The position numbers were made by a program, and so were the translations under genes. A DNA stretch of 7,965 nt from Verrucomicrobiales bacterium (lineage in GTDB: Bacteria; Verrucomicrobiota; Verrucomicrobiia; Verrucomicrobiales; Akkermansiaceae), in NCBI GenBank assembly GCA_002729295.1, contig PBTU01000051.1, positions 4,538 to 12,502 on the forward strand, read 5' to 3'. Positions 1-6,060 of the stretch are shown piece after piece; position 1 is the stretch's first letter; each line of letters starts with the position of its first letter. The notes beneath the pieces were generated by a model that had not been told where the DNA came from, did no database searches, and saw only the letters and a list, made by a program, of their open reading frames with translations.

Positions 1-657
1 CGAACCTTCTTTCGGGAATTCATGCTGCAACCCGGGCCATGGCTCGATGAAGGTCTGCAATCCCCTGCTCCGGTAATACACCAGCGCCTTGAGCGAGAAA
101 AGGTAGTTAGGGTCCATCCGACCTACTCCGATAAATACCTTCGTTTTCTTGTCGAGCGCCACGGGATTCTTCATCCGCGAGTCAATGTGGCCGCCCATCA
201 GGATTGCGCCTCCCGCGATCCCCGGCTCGGCTTGCAAGAGCGTATCAGTCATCCAGCCACCCTTACTATATCCCGCCAAGTAGACGCGCTTGAGATCCAG
301 CCCCTGCGACTTTGCCAGCTCGTCGCGAACATAGCGGAAAGCCTTCACCTCCATTGCAAGATCCGCCGGTTCAATTTTGTATTTCCCCCGCTGCACATAC
401 CCCATCCCCACCACGATCCAATCCTTCGGTCCGGTGTGCGCCCGCGTCATCTTCCACTCCGGCTTGGCATTGAATCCGTGATAAGAAAACACCACCGGCC
501 AGGACTTGGTTGGATCGTGGTTCTCCGGAAACGAAACCAACACATCATCCGCCACCCCGGGCACCTTCAGTTGAATTTCATATGCCTGAAGCAAAGAGCC
601 AAAGCAGAACCCGAAAATAAAAAAAAGAGAATGAGATCGCGTCAACACAAGGGGCAC
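1..657 (-). CDS. Exported alpha/beta hydrolase (dienelactone hydrolase / esterase-like), 3' end cut by window edge
   Basis: The minus strand is open from 657 to the left edge (219 residues, no stop reached). Residues 1-22 form a signal peptide (hydrophobic LFFIFGFCFGSLLQA), so the product is probably periplasmic or secreted. The fold is read from an oxyanion-type YHGFNA near residues 79-84, the nucleophile elbow AGYSKGGW with Ser131, an acid candidate Asp182 in GRMDPNY and a His candidate at 212 in LQHEFP, spaced as in single-domain alpha/beta hydrolases such as dienelactone hydrolases, phospholipase/carboxylesterases and LpqC-type esterases. The GTG at 657 was chosen because AGGAA at 667-671 lies 9 bases upstream and the signal peptide then starts properly. 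A TTG at 645 is an alternative. The frame stays open back to an ATG at 846, but that start would bury the signal peptide. It is divergent from the SNF2 gene. The substrate cannot be told. Confidence 0.85.
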   Translation of the reverse strand, partial: MPLVLTRSHSLFFIFGFCFGSLLQAYEIQLKVPGVADDVLVSFPENHDPTKSWPVVFSYHGFNAKPEWKMTRAHTGPKDWIVVGMGYVQRGKYKIEPADLAMEVKAFRYVRDELAKSQGLDLKRVYLAGYSKGGWMTDTLLQAEPGIAGGAILMGGHIDSRMKNPVALDKKTKVFIGVGRMDPNYLFSLKALVYYRSRGLQTFIEPWPGLQHEFPKEGS

Positions 658-666
658 TCTATGCAC

Positions 667-671
667 TTCCT
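667..671 (-). promoter_or_regulatory. Ribosome binding site deciding the hydrolase start
   Basis: The minus strand reads AGGAA here, 9 bases before the GTG at 657. This supports the GTG over the in-frame ATG at 846. It is the clearest Shine-Dalgarno-like motif in front of any gene in the window. Confidence 0.45.
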
Positions 672-884
672 GAAAAATTACAGCCAAATTGAAAACCCTC
701 AGCGATTCCAAGGCATCCGGGCAATCATCATCCCCATTCCGCAAGTATTCGTGATCCCCGCGAAGATCCGGCCACACTCGACAAAATCCCGTCTGCGGAA
801 AGCCCAACCGCAAACAGGAAGAGCACCAGGGGATCGAGTCCCTCATTTAGTAATTCCTGCCTTCGCTAATTCCTTCGCCCAACA

Positions 885-890
885 TAGTCT
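885..890 (+). promoter_or_regulatory. Candidate -10 element of the SNF2 gene, leaderless arrangement
   Basis: TAGTCT fits the TAnnnT core of a sigma-70 -10 box and ends six bases before the GTG at 897, so transcription would begin at or next to the start codon. The -35 position 17 bases upstream (TTCGCT) is poor. It also contains the in-frame TAG that blocks an upstream start. Confidence 0.25.
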
Positions 891-896
891 CCCCTC

Positions 897-3548
897 GTGG
901 CCGGTGACCTCGACTCTTTCTTCTCTGATGCGGATTGGCACCATCGTTTTGACGAGCACATCCTGGCGCATGGAAAGAAACTCTCCTCGCCCCGCTTCCT
1001 CAGTGCCCTCAATCTCGAGGAAATCGAGGACGGCTTCATCCTGACCTGCCGCGTCGACGATCACGATGCCGAAGTCAACCTCTGGCCCGAGTCCGACACT
1101 CATTGGGAATTCGACACCTCCTGCACTTGCGACTACGGCCCGCACTGCCCGCACGCCGCCGCTGCCCTGCTCCGCGCCTCACGCCCGAATACCCTCGCCC
1201 GTCTTCTTCGCGGAGGAGGCAAGGTCGCGCCAGCTCCCAAGAAAACCTCCGCTCCAGCCGCGAAGGCTTCCGAAGAAGTCCTCACCCCAACCTTTCACAT
1301 CGAAGTCGCCGAGGAACCCACCTCCGGACGCGTGGTCCAACTTCTCCTCCAGGCTCTCAAGTCAAAACAACGTGATACCTGGCTCGTCGCCCGCCCCGTC
1401 ATCCGCTACGGACCGCACGAATTTCCCCTCATCAAATCCAGCGAGGAATCACCCGTCCTTCGCGACCGGGCCGCCGAGTTCCGCGCCATGGAAGAGCTCA
1501 CCCAACTCGGCCTCACCAATCTCTCGACCAATCCCACCTACCGCTTCCTTCTTTCCCTCGCCAAAAAACAATCCGCCGAATTCTCCGCCGAAGGATGTTG
1601 GTTTCCCGAACCCCACCTCTCCACTCCCGCGGTCTACTGGCCCTGGTTCCGCGCCAAGGCCGTGCCCATGCTCGAAGCGAAAGGCTGGAAAATAGAAATC
1701 GATTCCGACTTCGGGTTCCAAGTTCATCGCCTCAACGACGGAGAACTGCAGGCCTCGCTCGAACCCACTCCCGGCGGTTGGTTCACTCTCTCAGTCGGCA
1801 TTGATCTCGATGGTGAACGGCTCGACCTCCTCCCCATCCTCACCGGCCTCCTCGACAGCGACACGCTCGACCAACTTCAGGATCTCGAGGACGACGAAAC
1901 CCACCTCATCTATCTTCCCAGCGGCGGCGCCCTCCAGGTCCCCGCCGGACGACTTCGCACCATCCTCCACCACCTTGCCTCGCTGACCGACCCGAAAGCA
2001 CCCTCGCTTCATCCTCTCGATGCCGCCGCGCTCCTCAACGACGAAGCCCTCCCCATCGACCCTCCCCCCGAACTCGCCGAGCTCCGCGCCCGCCTCAAAA
2101 AAGACGAGGAAGATGAAAGCCATTTCGAACAACCTGAAGGCCTCCTCGCCGAGCTCCGCGACTACCAAAAAACCGGCGTGGAATGGATTCGCTTCCTCTC
2201 CGCTCACAATCTCAACGGTATCCTCGCCGATGACATGGGCCTTGGAAAAACACTCCAAACCCTCACCCACATTCTTCAGCAAAAACAACGCGGCGTAAAA
2301 GGCCCGGTCCTCGTCATCGCTCCTACCTCCGTCGTCCCAAACTGGATGGCCGAGGCAAAAAAATTCACGCCTTCCCTCACCCCCCTCATCCTCCACGGCC
2401 CGCAGCGCAAACGCGTCTTCTCCCACATTCCCCACGCCGACATCGTCATTACCTCCTTCGCCTTACTACAGCGCGACATCGACGAACTCAAAAAACACGA
2501 CTTCGCCATCGCCATACTCGACGAAGCGCAACACATCAAAAACCCCTCCGCCAAAGTCTCCCAGGCCGCCTGCCAGCTCAACGCCCGCCAGCGCTTATGT
2601 CTCTCCGGCACCCCCATCGAAAACAACCTTGGCGAACTCTGGTCGCTCTTCCGCTTTCTCATTCCCGGCCTCCTCGGCTCGCTCGACCGATTCCGCCAGC
2701 TCTACCAGACGCCCATCGAAAAAGAAGAGGACGACGAACGCCGCGATCTCCTCCGCGCCCGCCTAGCCCCGCTCATTCTTCGCCGCACCAAAGATCAGGT
2801 CGCCAAAGAACTCCCGCCCAAAACCATCATCGTTCATCCCGTCGAACTCAGCTCGGCCCAGCGCGACCTCTACGAAACGGTCCGCGCCACCATGGACAAA
2901 AAAGTTCGCGAAGCGATCTCCGCGCAAGGACTCGAGCAATCCCAGTTCGCCATCCTCGATGCCCTCTTAAAGCTCCGTCAAATCTGCTGCCACCCCTCCC
3001 TCCTCAAACTCCCACCCGGCGAGGTCAAAAAAACCGACAAGTCAGCCAAACTTGATTACCTCTTCGAGCTCCTCGAAACCCTCTTCGCCGAAGGCCGCCG
3101 GGTCCTTCTCTTTTCGCAATTTACCTCCATGCTTGCGCTCATCGAACGCGAGCTCACCGCCCGCCGCATCCGCTACCTCCTCCTCACCGGAGCCTCCAAA
3201 AACCGCGGCGATCTCGTCGACAAGTTCCAAAGCAAAAACATCCCCATTTTTCTCGTCTCCCTTAAAGCCGGTGGCACCGGCCTCAACCTTACTGCCGCCG
3301 ACTCCGTGATCCACTTCGACCCTTGGTGGAACCCCGCCACCGAAAATCAGGCTACCGACCGCGCCTACCGTATCGGCCAGGACAAACCCGTCTTCGTCCA
3401 CAAACTCATCTGCAATGGCACCGTCGAAGACCGCATTCACCAACTCCAGAAAAAAAAATCCCACCTCGCCGACTCACTCCTCTCCGGTGCCAGCCAGAGT
3501 AAGCCCGATCTGGAATCGCTTCAGGAACTCCTAAAACCGCTGGCCTAA
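897..3548 (+). CDS. SWIM zinc finger / SNF2-family DEAD/DEAH-box ATPase
   Basis: This 883-residue cytosolic protein is a complete bacterial SNF2 (Rad54/HepA-like) ATPase, expected to translocate on double-stranded DNA and remodel or displace bound proteins. An N-terminal SWIM zinc finger (Cys76-x-Cys78 ... Cys84-x-His86) probably binds nucleic acid or partners. Residues 130-420 form a poorly conserved middle region like that found in bacterial SNF2-associated proteins. The helicase core follows: Q-like RDYQKTGVEW 421-430, Walker A DMGLGKT 446-452, motif II DEAQ 542-545, motif III SGTPIEN 570-576, then the C-terminal lobe with SLKAGGTGLNL 788-798 and QATDRAYRIGQ 818-828. All ATPase motifs are intact. 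The GTG at 897 is the only sensible start: an in-frame TAG lies 12 bases upstream. No Shine-Dalgarno is visible. Third codon positions are strikingly C-rich on this strand. It probably heads an operon with the PDZ gene 30 bases downstream. Target and pathway are unknown. Confidence 0.95.
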   Translation: MAGDLDSFFSDADWHHRFDEHILAHGKKLSSPRFLSALNLEEIEDGFILTCRVDDHDAEVNLWPESDTHWEFDTSCTCDYGPHCPHAAAALLRASRPNTLARLLRGGGKVAPAPKKTSAPAAKASEEVLTPTFHIEVAEEPTSGRVVQLLLQALKSKQRDTWLVARPVIRYGPHEFPLIKSSEESPVLRDRAAEFRAMEELTQLGLTNLSTNPTYRFLLSLAKKQSAEFSAEGCWFPEPHLSTPAVYWPWFRAKAVPMLEAKGWKIEIDSDFGFQVHRLNDGELQASLEPTPGGWFTLSVGIDLDGERLDLLPILTGLLDSDTLDQLQDLEDDETHLIYLPSGGALQVPAGRLRTILHHLASLTDPKAPSLHPLDAAALLNDEALPIDPPPELAELRARLKKDEEDESHFEQPEGLLAELRDYQKTGVEWIRFLSAHNLNGILADDMGLGKTLQTLTHILQQKQRGVKGPVLVIAPTSVVPNWMAEAKKFTPSLTPLILHGPQRKRVFSHIPHADIVITSFALLQRDIDELKKHDFAIAILDEAQHIKNPSAKVSQAACQLNARQRLCLSGTPIENNLGELWSLFRFLIPGLLGSLDRFRQLYQTPIEKEEDDERRDLLRARLAPLILRRTKDQVAKELPPKTIIVHPVELSSAQRDLYETVRATMDKKVREAISAQGLEQSQFAILDALLKLRQICCHPSLLKLPPGEVKKTDKSAKLDYLFELLETLFAEGRRVLLFSQFTSMLALIERELTARRIRYLLLTGASKNRGDLVDKFQSKNIPIFLVSLKAGGTGLNLTAADSVIHFDPWWNPATENQATDRAYRIGQDKPVFVHKLICNGTVEDRIHQLQKKKSHLADSLLSGASQSKPDLESLQELLKPLA

Positions 3549-3578
3549 TTCCAAGATCGAGGCCAAGCTTCCACTATC

Positions 3579-4202
3579 ATGATCAGGCATCTTCTTCTTG
3601 CGTGCTTTCTCCTTGGCTCAGTCCATGGAGAGGAGCCACGCATAGCAGAATTCCTCCCTGACCTCAGCGCACCTGAATTCAAAACGCGCCAGGCAGCCAT
3701 GGAAAAAATCCAAACCTTTGCCAAAAAGAATCCCGAAAGCTTTCTCAAAGAGATCCCTCCTCTTCTGAAAAAAACCAAAGACCCTGAAGTCCGCCTGCGA
3801 CTTCGTGAGGTGACGTTGGGCTTAAAATTCAAAATCACGAAATCACTTTTCGGATTCACCTTTCTTTTGAATCGAGCGTCCAAATTTGAAAATCAGATTG
3901 TCTCCGGAGTCGTGCTGATCGACGTTGTGGATGGCCACCCGGCCAAACGCGATGGCCTCAAGGCACGAGACATCATCCTCGCTCTCAACGGGAAACCATT
4001 TGCAAGGAATCTCCCCGAAGAAGAAATCCGGAGGATCTTCGCCTCGCAAGCCCCCGGAAAAAAAGTGGCTCTCGTGGTGCAACGCCACGGCAAAACCATT
4101 GATATCGAGGTCAGTCCGATGGAGGTTGAAGTCGATCAGGACATTAAAGAAAAGCTCCTTCTCGATTTCGACGACTGGCTTCGCAAGCAAACAGAAGACT
4201 GA
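3579..4202 (+). CDS. Exported PDZ-domain protein with short helical N-terminal region
   Basis: This 207-residue protein begins with a signal peptide (MIRHLLLACFLLGSVHG), probably cut after Gly17. A lipobox reading LLAC at residues 6-9 lies too close to the N-terminus to be convincing. Residues 20-85 are helical and charged (RQAAMEKIQTFAKKNPESFLKEIPPLLKK broken up by Pro), reminiscent of one or two HEAT-like helices. Residues 92-180 form a PDZ domain: SGVVLIDVVDGHPAKRDGL is the usual entry strand and loop, then ARDIILALNGKP and a final strand VALVVQRHGKTIDIEV. No protease domain is attached, so it is likely a periplasmic binding or adaptor module. It starts 30 bases after the SNF2 stop and is probably co-transcribed, which is an odd pairing of a cytosolic ATPase with an exported protein. 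A GAGG at 3559-3562 is 16 bases from the ATG, rather far for a ribosome binding site. Confidence 0.85.
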   Translation: MIRHLLLACFLLGSVHGEEPRIAEFLPDLSAPEFKTRQAAMEKIQTFAKKNPESFLKEIPPLLKKTKDPEVRLRLREVTLGLKFKITKSLFGFTFLLNRASKFENQIVSGVVLIDVVDGHPAKRDGLKARDIILALNGKPFARNLPEEEIRRIFASQAPGKKVALVVQRHGKTIDIEVSPMEVEVDQDIKEKLLLDFDDWLRKQTED

Positions 4203-4489
4203 CCGTTGTGATTTCCACTGACTGATCTTCACAAATAGCTCGCTTCGTCTCCTTCCCCGCATGATGTCGCCGACTACCCGTGATTCGAAGGTGCCAAGGC
4301 CATCGGGATCTTTATGCATTAGCCAGATGGCCAATCCCTTCAGTCCATAAAAGTCCGCTCTGGTCTATGAATATTGCGCGGTGGGTACGAAGCTCACCCC
4401 CTGTTGATCCTCCAGATAGGTGAAATTATCAAAGCGCGAGAAAAATGCCTTCGTTTTCCACCTGAGAAAGTTCAAACTTCAATCAAGTC
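4203..4489. other. Intergenic region before the Fur-family gene
   Basis: These 287 bases hold no convincing gene. No strong terminator is visible behind the PDZ gene. The minus strand between about 4240 and 4366 translates to a protein-like stretch (RADFYGLKGLAIWL, then MHKDPDGLGTFESRVVGDIM) with no proper start or family assignment, and then runs on antisense into the PDZ gene. It may be a gene remnant or chance. The right end must contain the promoter of the Fur-family gene. Confidence 0.5.
4455..4483 (+). promoter_or_regulatory. Candidate promoter of the Fur-family gene
   Basis: TTTCCA (4455-4460) and TTCAAT (4478-4483) sit 17 bases apart and each matches four of six positions of the sigma-70 -35 and -10 boxes. 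The -10 ends six bases before the GTG at 4490, again implying an almost leaderless transcript. No copy of the TGCA-N7-TGCA operator overlaps it, so autoregulation through that site is not indicated. Confidence 0.25.
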
Positions 4490-4894
4490 GTGAAAAAACA
4501 ACTCTTACTCTGCCGGGAAAACGGATTACGCATCACCTCCACTCTAAAGGAGACCCTATATCTCCTCGAAAATGCCACCGTTCCAATGTCCTTGGCCGAG
4601 CTTGAGGAAAAAATCACCAGCTGTAATCAGTCCACTATTTACCGTTCGGTCCAACGACTCAAAAAAATCGGAGTAATTAAACAACTCAATTTTGCCGAAC
4701 AAGGGACAAAGTTCGCTCTGGCCACCAGGGAGGACAACGACGACTTTCTCATCTGCAAGGCCTGCGGAAAGGTTGAAGCGCTCGATTCCCCTTCGCCTCT
4801 CAACGATCTAAAGAACCGGCTGATGCAAAAGACTGGCTTTAGCGGGCTCTCGCATGAGCTGGAATTTTACGGGGTTTGCCCGCAATGTGTTTAG
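4490..4894 (+). CDS. Fur/Zur-family metalloregulator with atypical sensing residues
   Basis: This 134-residue cytosolic DNA-binding protein has the usual length and layout of the Fur family (Fur, Zur, PerR). The N-terminal winged helix includes ENGLRITSTLKETLYLLENA (about 10-29) and the recognition helix STIYRSVQRLKKIGVI (48-63). The dimerisation half carries two CxxC pairs, Cys89/Cys92 (CKAC) and Cys130/Cys133 (CPQC), which in this family hold a structural zinc, and His122 in SHELEFYG. The His-rich stretch that normally precedes the first CxxC and helps bind the sensed metal is D-N-D-D-F here (82-86 region), so the sensing site is altered or uses other ligands. GTG 4490 is the only usable start because an in-frame TGA lies at 4463. 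It is convergent with two genes that carry Fur-type palindromes at their starts, so it is the obvious candidate regulator; Zur is the likelier subtype but unproven. Confidence 0.9.
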   Translation: MKKQLLLCRENGLRITSTLKETLYLLENATVPMSLAELEEKITSCNQSTIYRSVQRLKKIGVIKQLNFAEQGTKFALATREDNDDFLICKACGKVEALDSPSPLNDLKNRLMQKTGFSGLSHELEFYGVCPQCV

Positions 4895-4999
4895 AGGAAA
4901 TCCTTCTTCATAGGCTGAGATTGACTCAACGCAGCCGACCTGCACCATGATGAGGGGAAAAAATTCGTCCGTAGTCTTGGCTCAATCGAATCGTGTATT

Positions 5000-5022
5000 C
5001 TATTGCATGTCATTTGCATCCA
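5000..5022. promoter_or_regulatory. Weak candidate operator with the same half-site spacing
   Basis: TATTGCA and TTGCAT half-sites are arranged as TGCA-N7-TGCA (5004-5007 and 5015-5018), the same geometry as the two strong sites. About 16 of 22 positions agree with the 6026-6048 site read on the minus strand. The inner bases are not palindromic and no gene begins nearby, so this is either a weak or relic site or coincidence. Confidence 0.25.
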
Positions 5023-5055
5023 TCTAGGTGAGCTTCTCGTTCACTCCCATCCATC

Positions 5056-5075
5056 TTGGGAAATTTCATTCCCAA
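5056..5075. repeat. Short inverted repeat
   Basis: TTGGGAA and TTCCCAA form a perfect 7-bp stem around a 6-base loop. No T-run follows on either strand, so it is not a standard terminator. It could be a processing hairpin behind the Fur-family gene or a protein-binding palindrome. Confidence 0.4.
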
Positions 5076-5108
5076 TCTCTCAAGCTTTTGAACTACGACC
5101 GCCCTATG

Positions 5109-5126
5109 AATGCGGGTTGACGCATT
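5109..5126 (+). repeat. Short inverted repeat, possible weak terminator of the Fur-family gene
   Basis: AATGCG and CGCATT form a 6-bp stem with a 6-base loop, followed on the plus strand by TTAAAATAG. The stem is short and the T tract poor, but it is the best plus-strand terminator-like candidate behind the regulator gene before the strong hairpin at 5199-5223. Confidence 0.25.
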
Positions 5127-5193
5127 TTAAAATAGAACCGTCTCGCAAAGCGCACATCCTTTCCTGAAAGTCCAGGGGCTTGATACTGAACAC

Positions 5194-5227
5194 AAAAAGG
5201 GCGGGACTCTCATCGTCCCGCCCCTTT
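5194..5227 (-). terminator. Rho-independent terminator of the PEP-CTERM gene
   Basis: On the minus strand GGGCGGGAC (5223-5215) pairs perfectly with GTCCCGCCC (5207-5199) around a 7-base loop, followed directly by TTTTT (5198-5194). It lies about 30 bases beyond the TAG of the PEP-CTERM gene. On the plus strand the stem is followed only by CTTT, so it may stop the convergent Fur-family transcript weakly as well. Confidence 0.9.
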
Positions 5228-5253
5228 GCAAGGCTATTCAGAAAATTAATTAA

Positions 5254-6006
5254 CTAGCTGCGACGACGACGGGCAAGAAATCCAATTGCCGAAAACACAA
5301 CCATGAGCGTCGATGATGGCTCGGGCACAACAACAAATGTGAAGGAAGAATTCGCAGTGTAAGGATCCGAGGCGGCTCCCTCAGTGCGGGTTGCTGAGGC
5401 AGTGAAATCCAGAACGTATGTCCCCGTCTCGGTAAATGCCCAGTTCCGCTCTTCGTGTCCACCAGCGGGAAAAGTGAACGTATTCGTGCCTTCAGCCTCA
5501 GAAATTCCAAAATCGAAAACTCCTCCATTATTGAAGTAGAGAGAGAACTGTCCGGGGCCGGTCGAACCATTGAGAGTATATGAAACATCACTCCAAGTAA
5601 CTCCGGCAGGCTGCTCAAGCTCCTCGGTCCCCAGGCCGAGAATCACCGAGCCGACTCCGTCTGAGTCCTGAGAAATCAAGTAGAGAGTTGAGCCTTCGGT
5701 TGCTCCAGTGCCGTTAAGCAAAGCCTGATCCGTGCCAACGGGAACAACAATACTTTGATTAACTCTCACTTCCAATTCGGCGGCTTCAAATTCCGCATCA
5801 TTTACAATCACCCCGCCGACAGTGGCGGTGTCATCGCCTTCCCCGAGGTGATAGCCAAATTCAAATTCTCCATCGTGGAGGCCAACTGCAAAGTCCCCGT
5901 GGCCAGACGTAAATAGCGCCGCCGTGGCACTACCGGAAAAACCAAGGGTTGCGGATAGGCAAAGAAGATGGGTCAAAGACAGTGAATTATCTGATGCTTT
6001 TTTCAT
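5254..6006 (-). CDS. PEP-CTERM-anchored surface protein with a single choice-of-anchor-M-like domain
   Basis: This 250-residue protein has a signal peptide (1 to about 29, ending SGSATA) and a C-terminal PEP-CTERM signal: VPEPSS at 227-232, a hydrophobic stretch LMVVFSAIGFLA and RRRRS at the end. In this family that signal directs processing by an exosortase, so the mature protein should sit at the cell surface. The body matches the choice-of-anchor M pattern: an opening GHGDFAVGLHDGEFEFGYH (35-53, His36, His44 and His53) and a closing FPAGGHEERNWAFTETGTY (179-197, His184). These conserved His and acidic residues suit metal binding, which is inference. The domain closely parallels the first domain of the 579-residue neighbour, pointing to paralogy. 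It lies 54 bases downstream of that gene, with a 23-bp operator in the gap and a strong terminator behind, so it can be read with its neighbour or from its own promoter. No Shine-Dalgarno precedes the ATG. Confidence 0.85.
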   Translation of the reverse strand: MKKASDNSLSLTHLLCLSATLGFSGSATAALFTSGHGDFAVGLHDGEFEFGYHLGEGDDTATVGGVIVNDAEFEAAELEVRVNQSIVVPVGTDQALLNGTGATEGSTLYLISQDSDGVGSVILGLGTEELEQPAGVTWSDVSYTLNGSTGPGQFSLYFNNGGVFDFGISEAEGTNTFTFPAGGHEERNWAFTETGTYVLDFTASATRTEGAASDPYTANSSFTFVVVPEPSSTLMVVFSAIGFLARRRRS

Positions 6007-6015
6007 TACGGGCGG

Positions 6016-6045
6016 ACCCTAGCCCTTAATGCAACTTAGTTGCAA
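6016..6045 (-). promoter_or_regulatory. Candidate promoter of the PEP-CTERM gene, overlapped by the operator
   Basis: On the minus strand TTGCAA (6045-6040) and TAGGGT (6021-6016) lie 18 bases apart. The operator covers the -35 box and most of the spacer, a good position for repression. The -10 ends nine bases before the ATG, so the transcript would have almost no leader. Individual box matches are only moderate. Confidence 0.35.
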
Positions 6046-6048
6046 TAA
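6026..6048. promoter_or_regulatory. Fur/Zur-type operator before the PEP-CTERM gene
   Basis: This is a 23-bp palindrome with core TGCAAC-TTA-GTTGCA and AT-rich flanks (TTAA on the left, ATAA on the right); only one of its eleven base pairs is mismatched. Length and symmetry suit a Fur-family dimer. Its centre is 31 bases upstream of the ATG. It matches the site at 7781-7803 in 20 of 23 positions. Confidence 0.7.
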
Positions 6049-6060
6049 AAATTTTGATTT

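Larger units (their letters stand above)
658..896. other. Divergent intergenic region between hydrolase and SNF2 gene
   Basis: These 239 bases must carry the promoters of both divergent genes. No operator-like palindrome related to the TGCA-N7-TGCA sites was seen. The minus strand is open in the hydrolase frame (ATG 846 onward), and its translation is Cys- and Asp-rich and resembles nothing I recognise. Another minus frame gives a short hydrophobic stretch (LVLFLFAVGLSADG) that ends at a stop and has no good start. I treat both as chance open frames. Confidence 0.5.
4895..5193. other. Convergent intergenic region downstream of the Fur-family gene
   Basis: This stretch of about 300 bases has no supported gene; the longest starts give only a few codons. 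It holds a weak TGCA-N7-TGCA site (5000-5022), two short perfect inverted repeats (5056-5075 and 5109-5126), and ends at the terminator of the opposing PEP-CTERM gene. It must also contain the 3' end of the Fur-family transcript, but no classical plus-strand terminator with a clear T-run is seen. A small untranslated RNA is possible but unsupported. Confidence 0.5.

Noticed and set aside
658..846. N-terminal extension of the hydrolase to the ATG at 846
   Set aside because: The extension would place the signal peptide more than 60 residues inside the protein, and a ribosome binding site fits the GTG at 657.
22..1044. Long plus-strand open frame of 340 residues
   Set aside because: It is antisense to the minus-strand alpha/beta hydrolase, whose catalytic motifs and signal peptide are clear; the plus-strand translation is Arg/His/Pro-rich and family-less, and it overlaps the start of the SNF2 gene.
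1791..2435. Minus-strand open frame inside the SNF2 gene
   Set aside because: The translation is Gly/Glu/Val-rich, as expected for the complement of C-ending codons. The SNF2 motifs run straight through on the plus strand.
3843..4334. Minus-strand open frame opposite the PDZ gene
   Set aside because: Most of it is the complement of the PDZ domain coding sequence. Only the first part (beyond 4202) is outside a gene, and that is reported separately as a possible remnant.
4203..4489. tRNA-like bases (GATTCGAAGG) around 4280
   Set aside because: No acceptor stem or anticodon arm could be folded around this T-loop-like motif.
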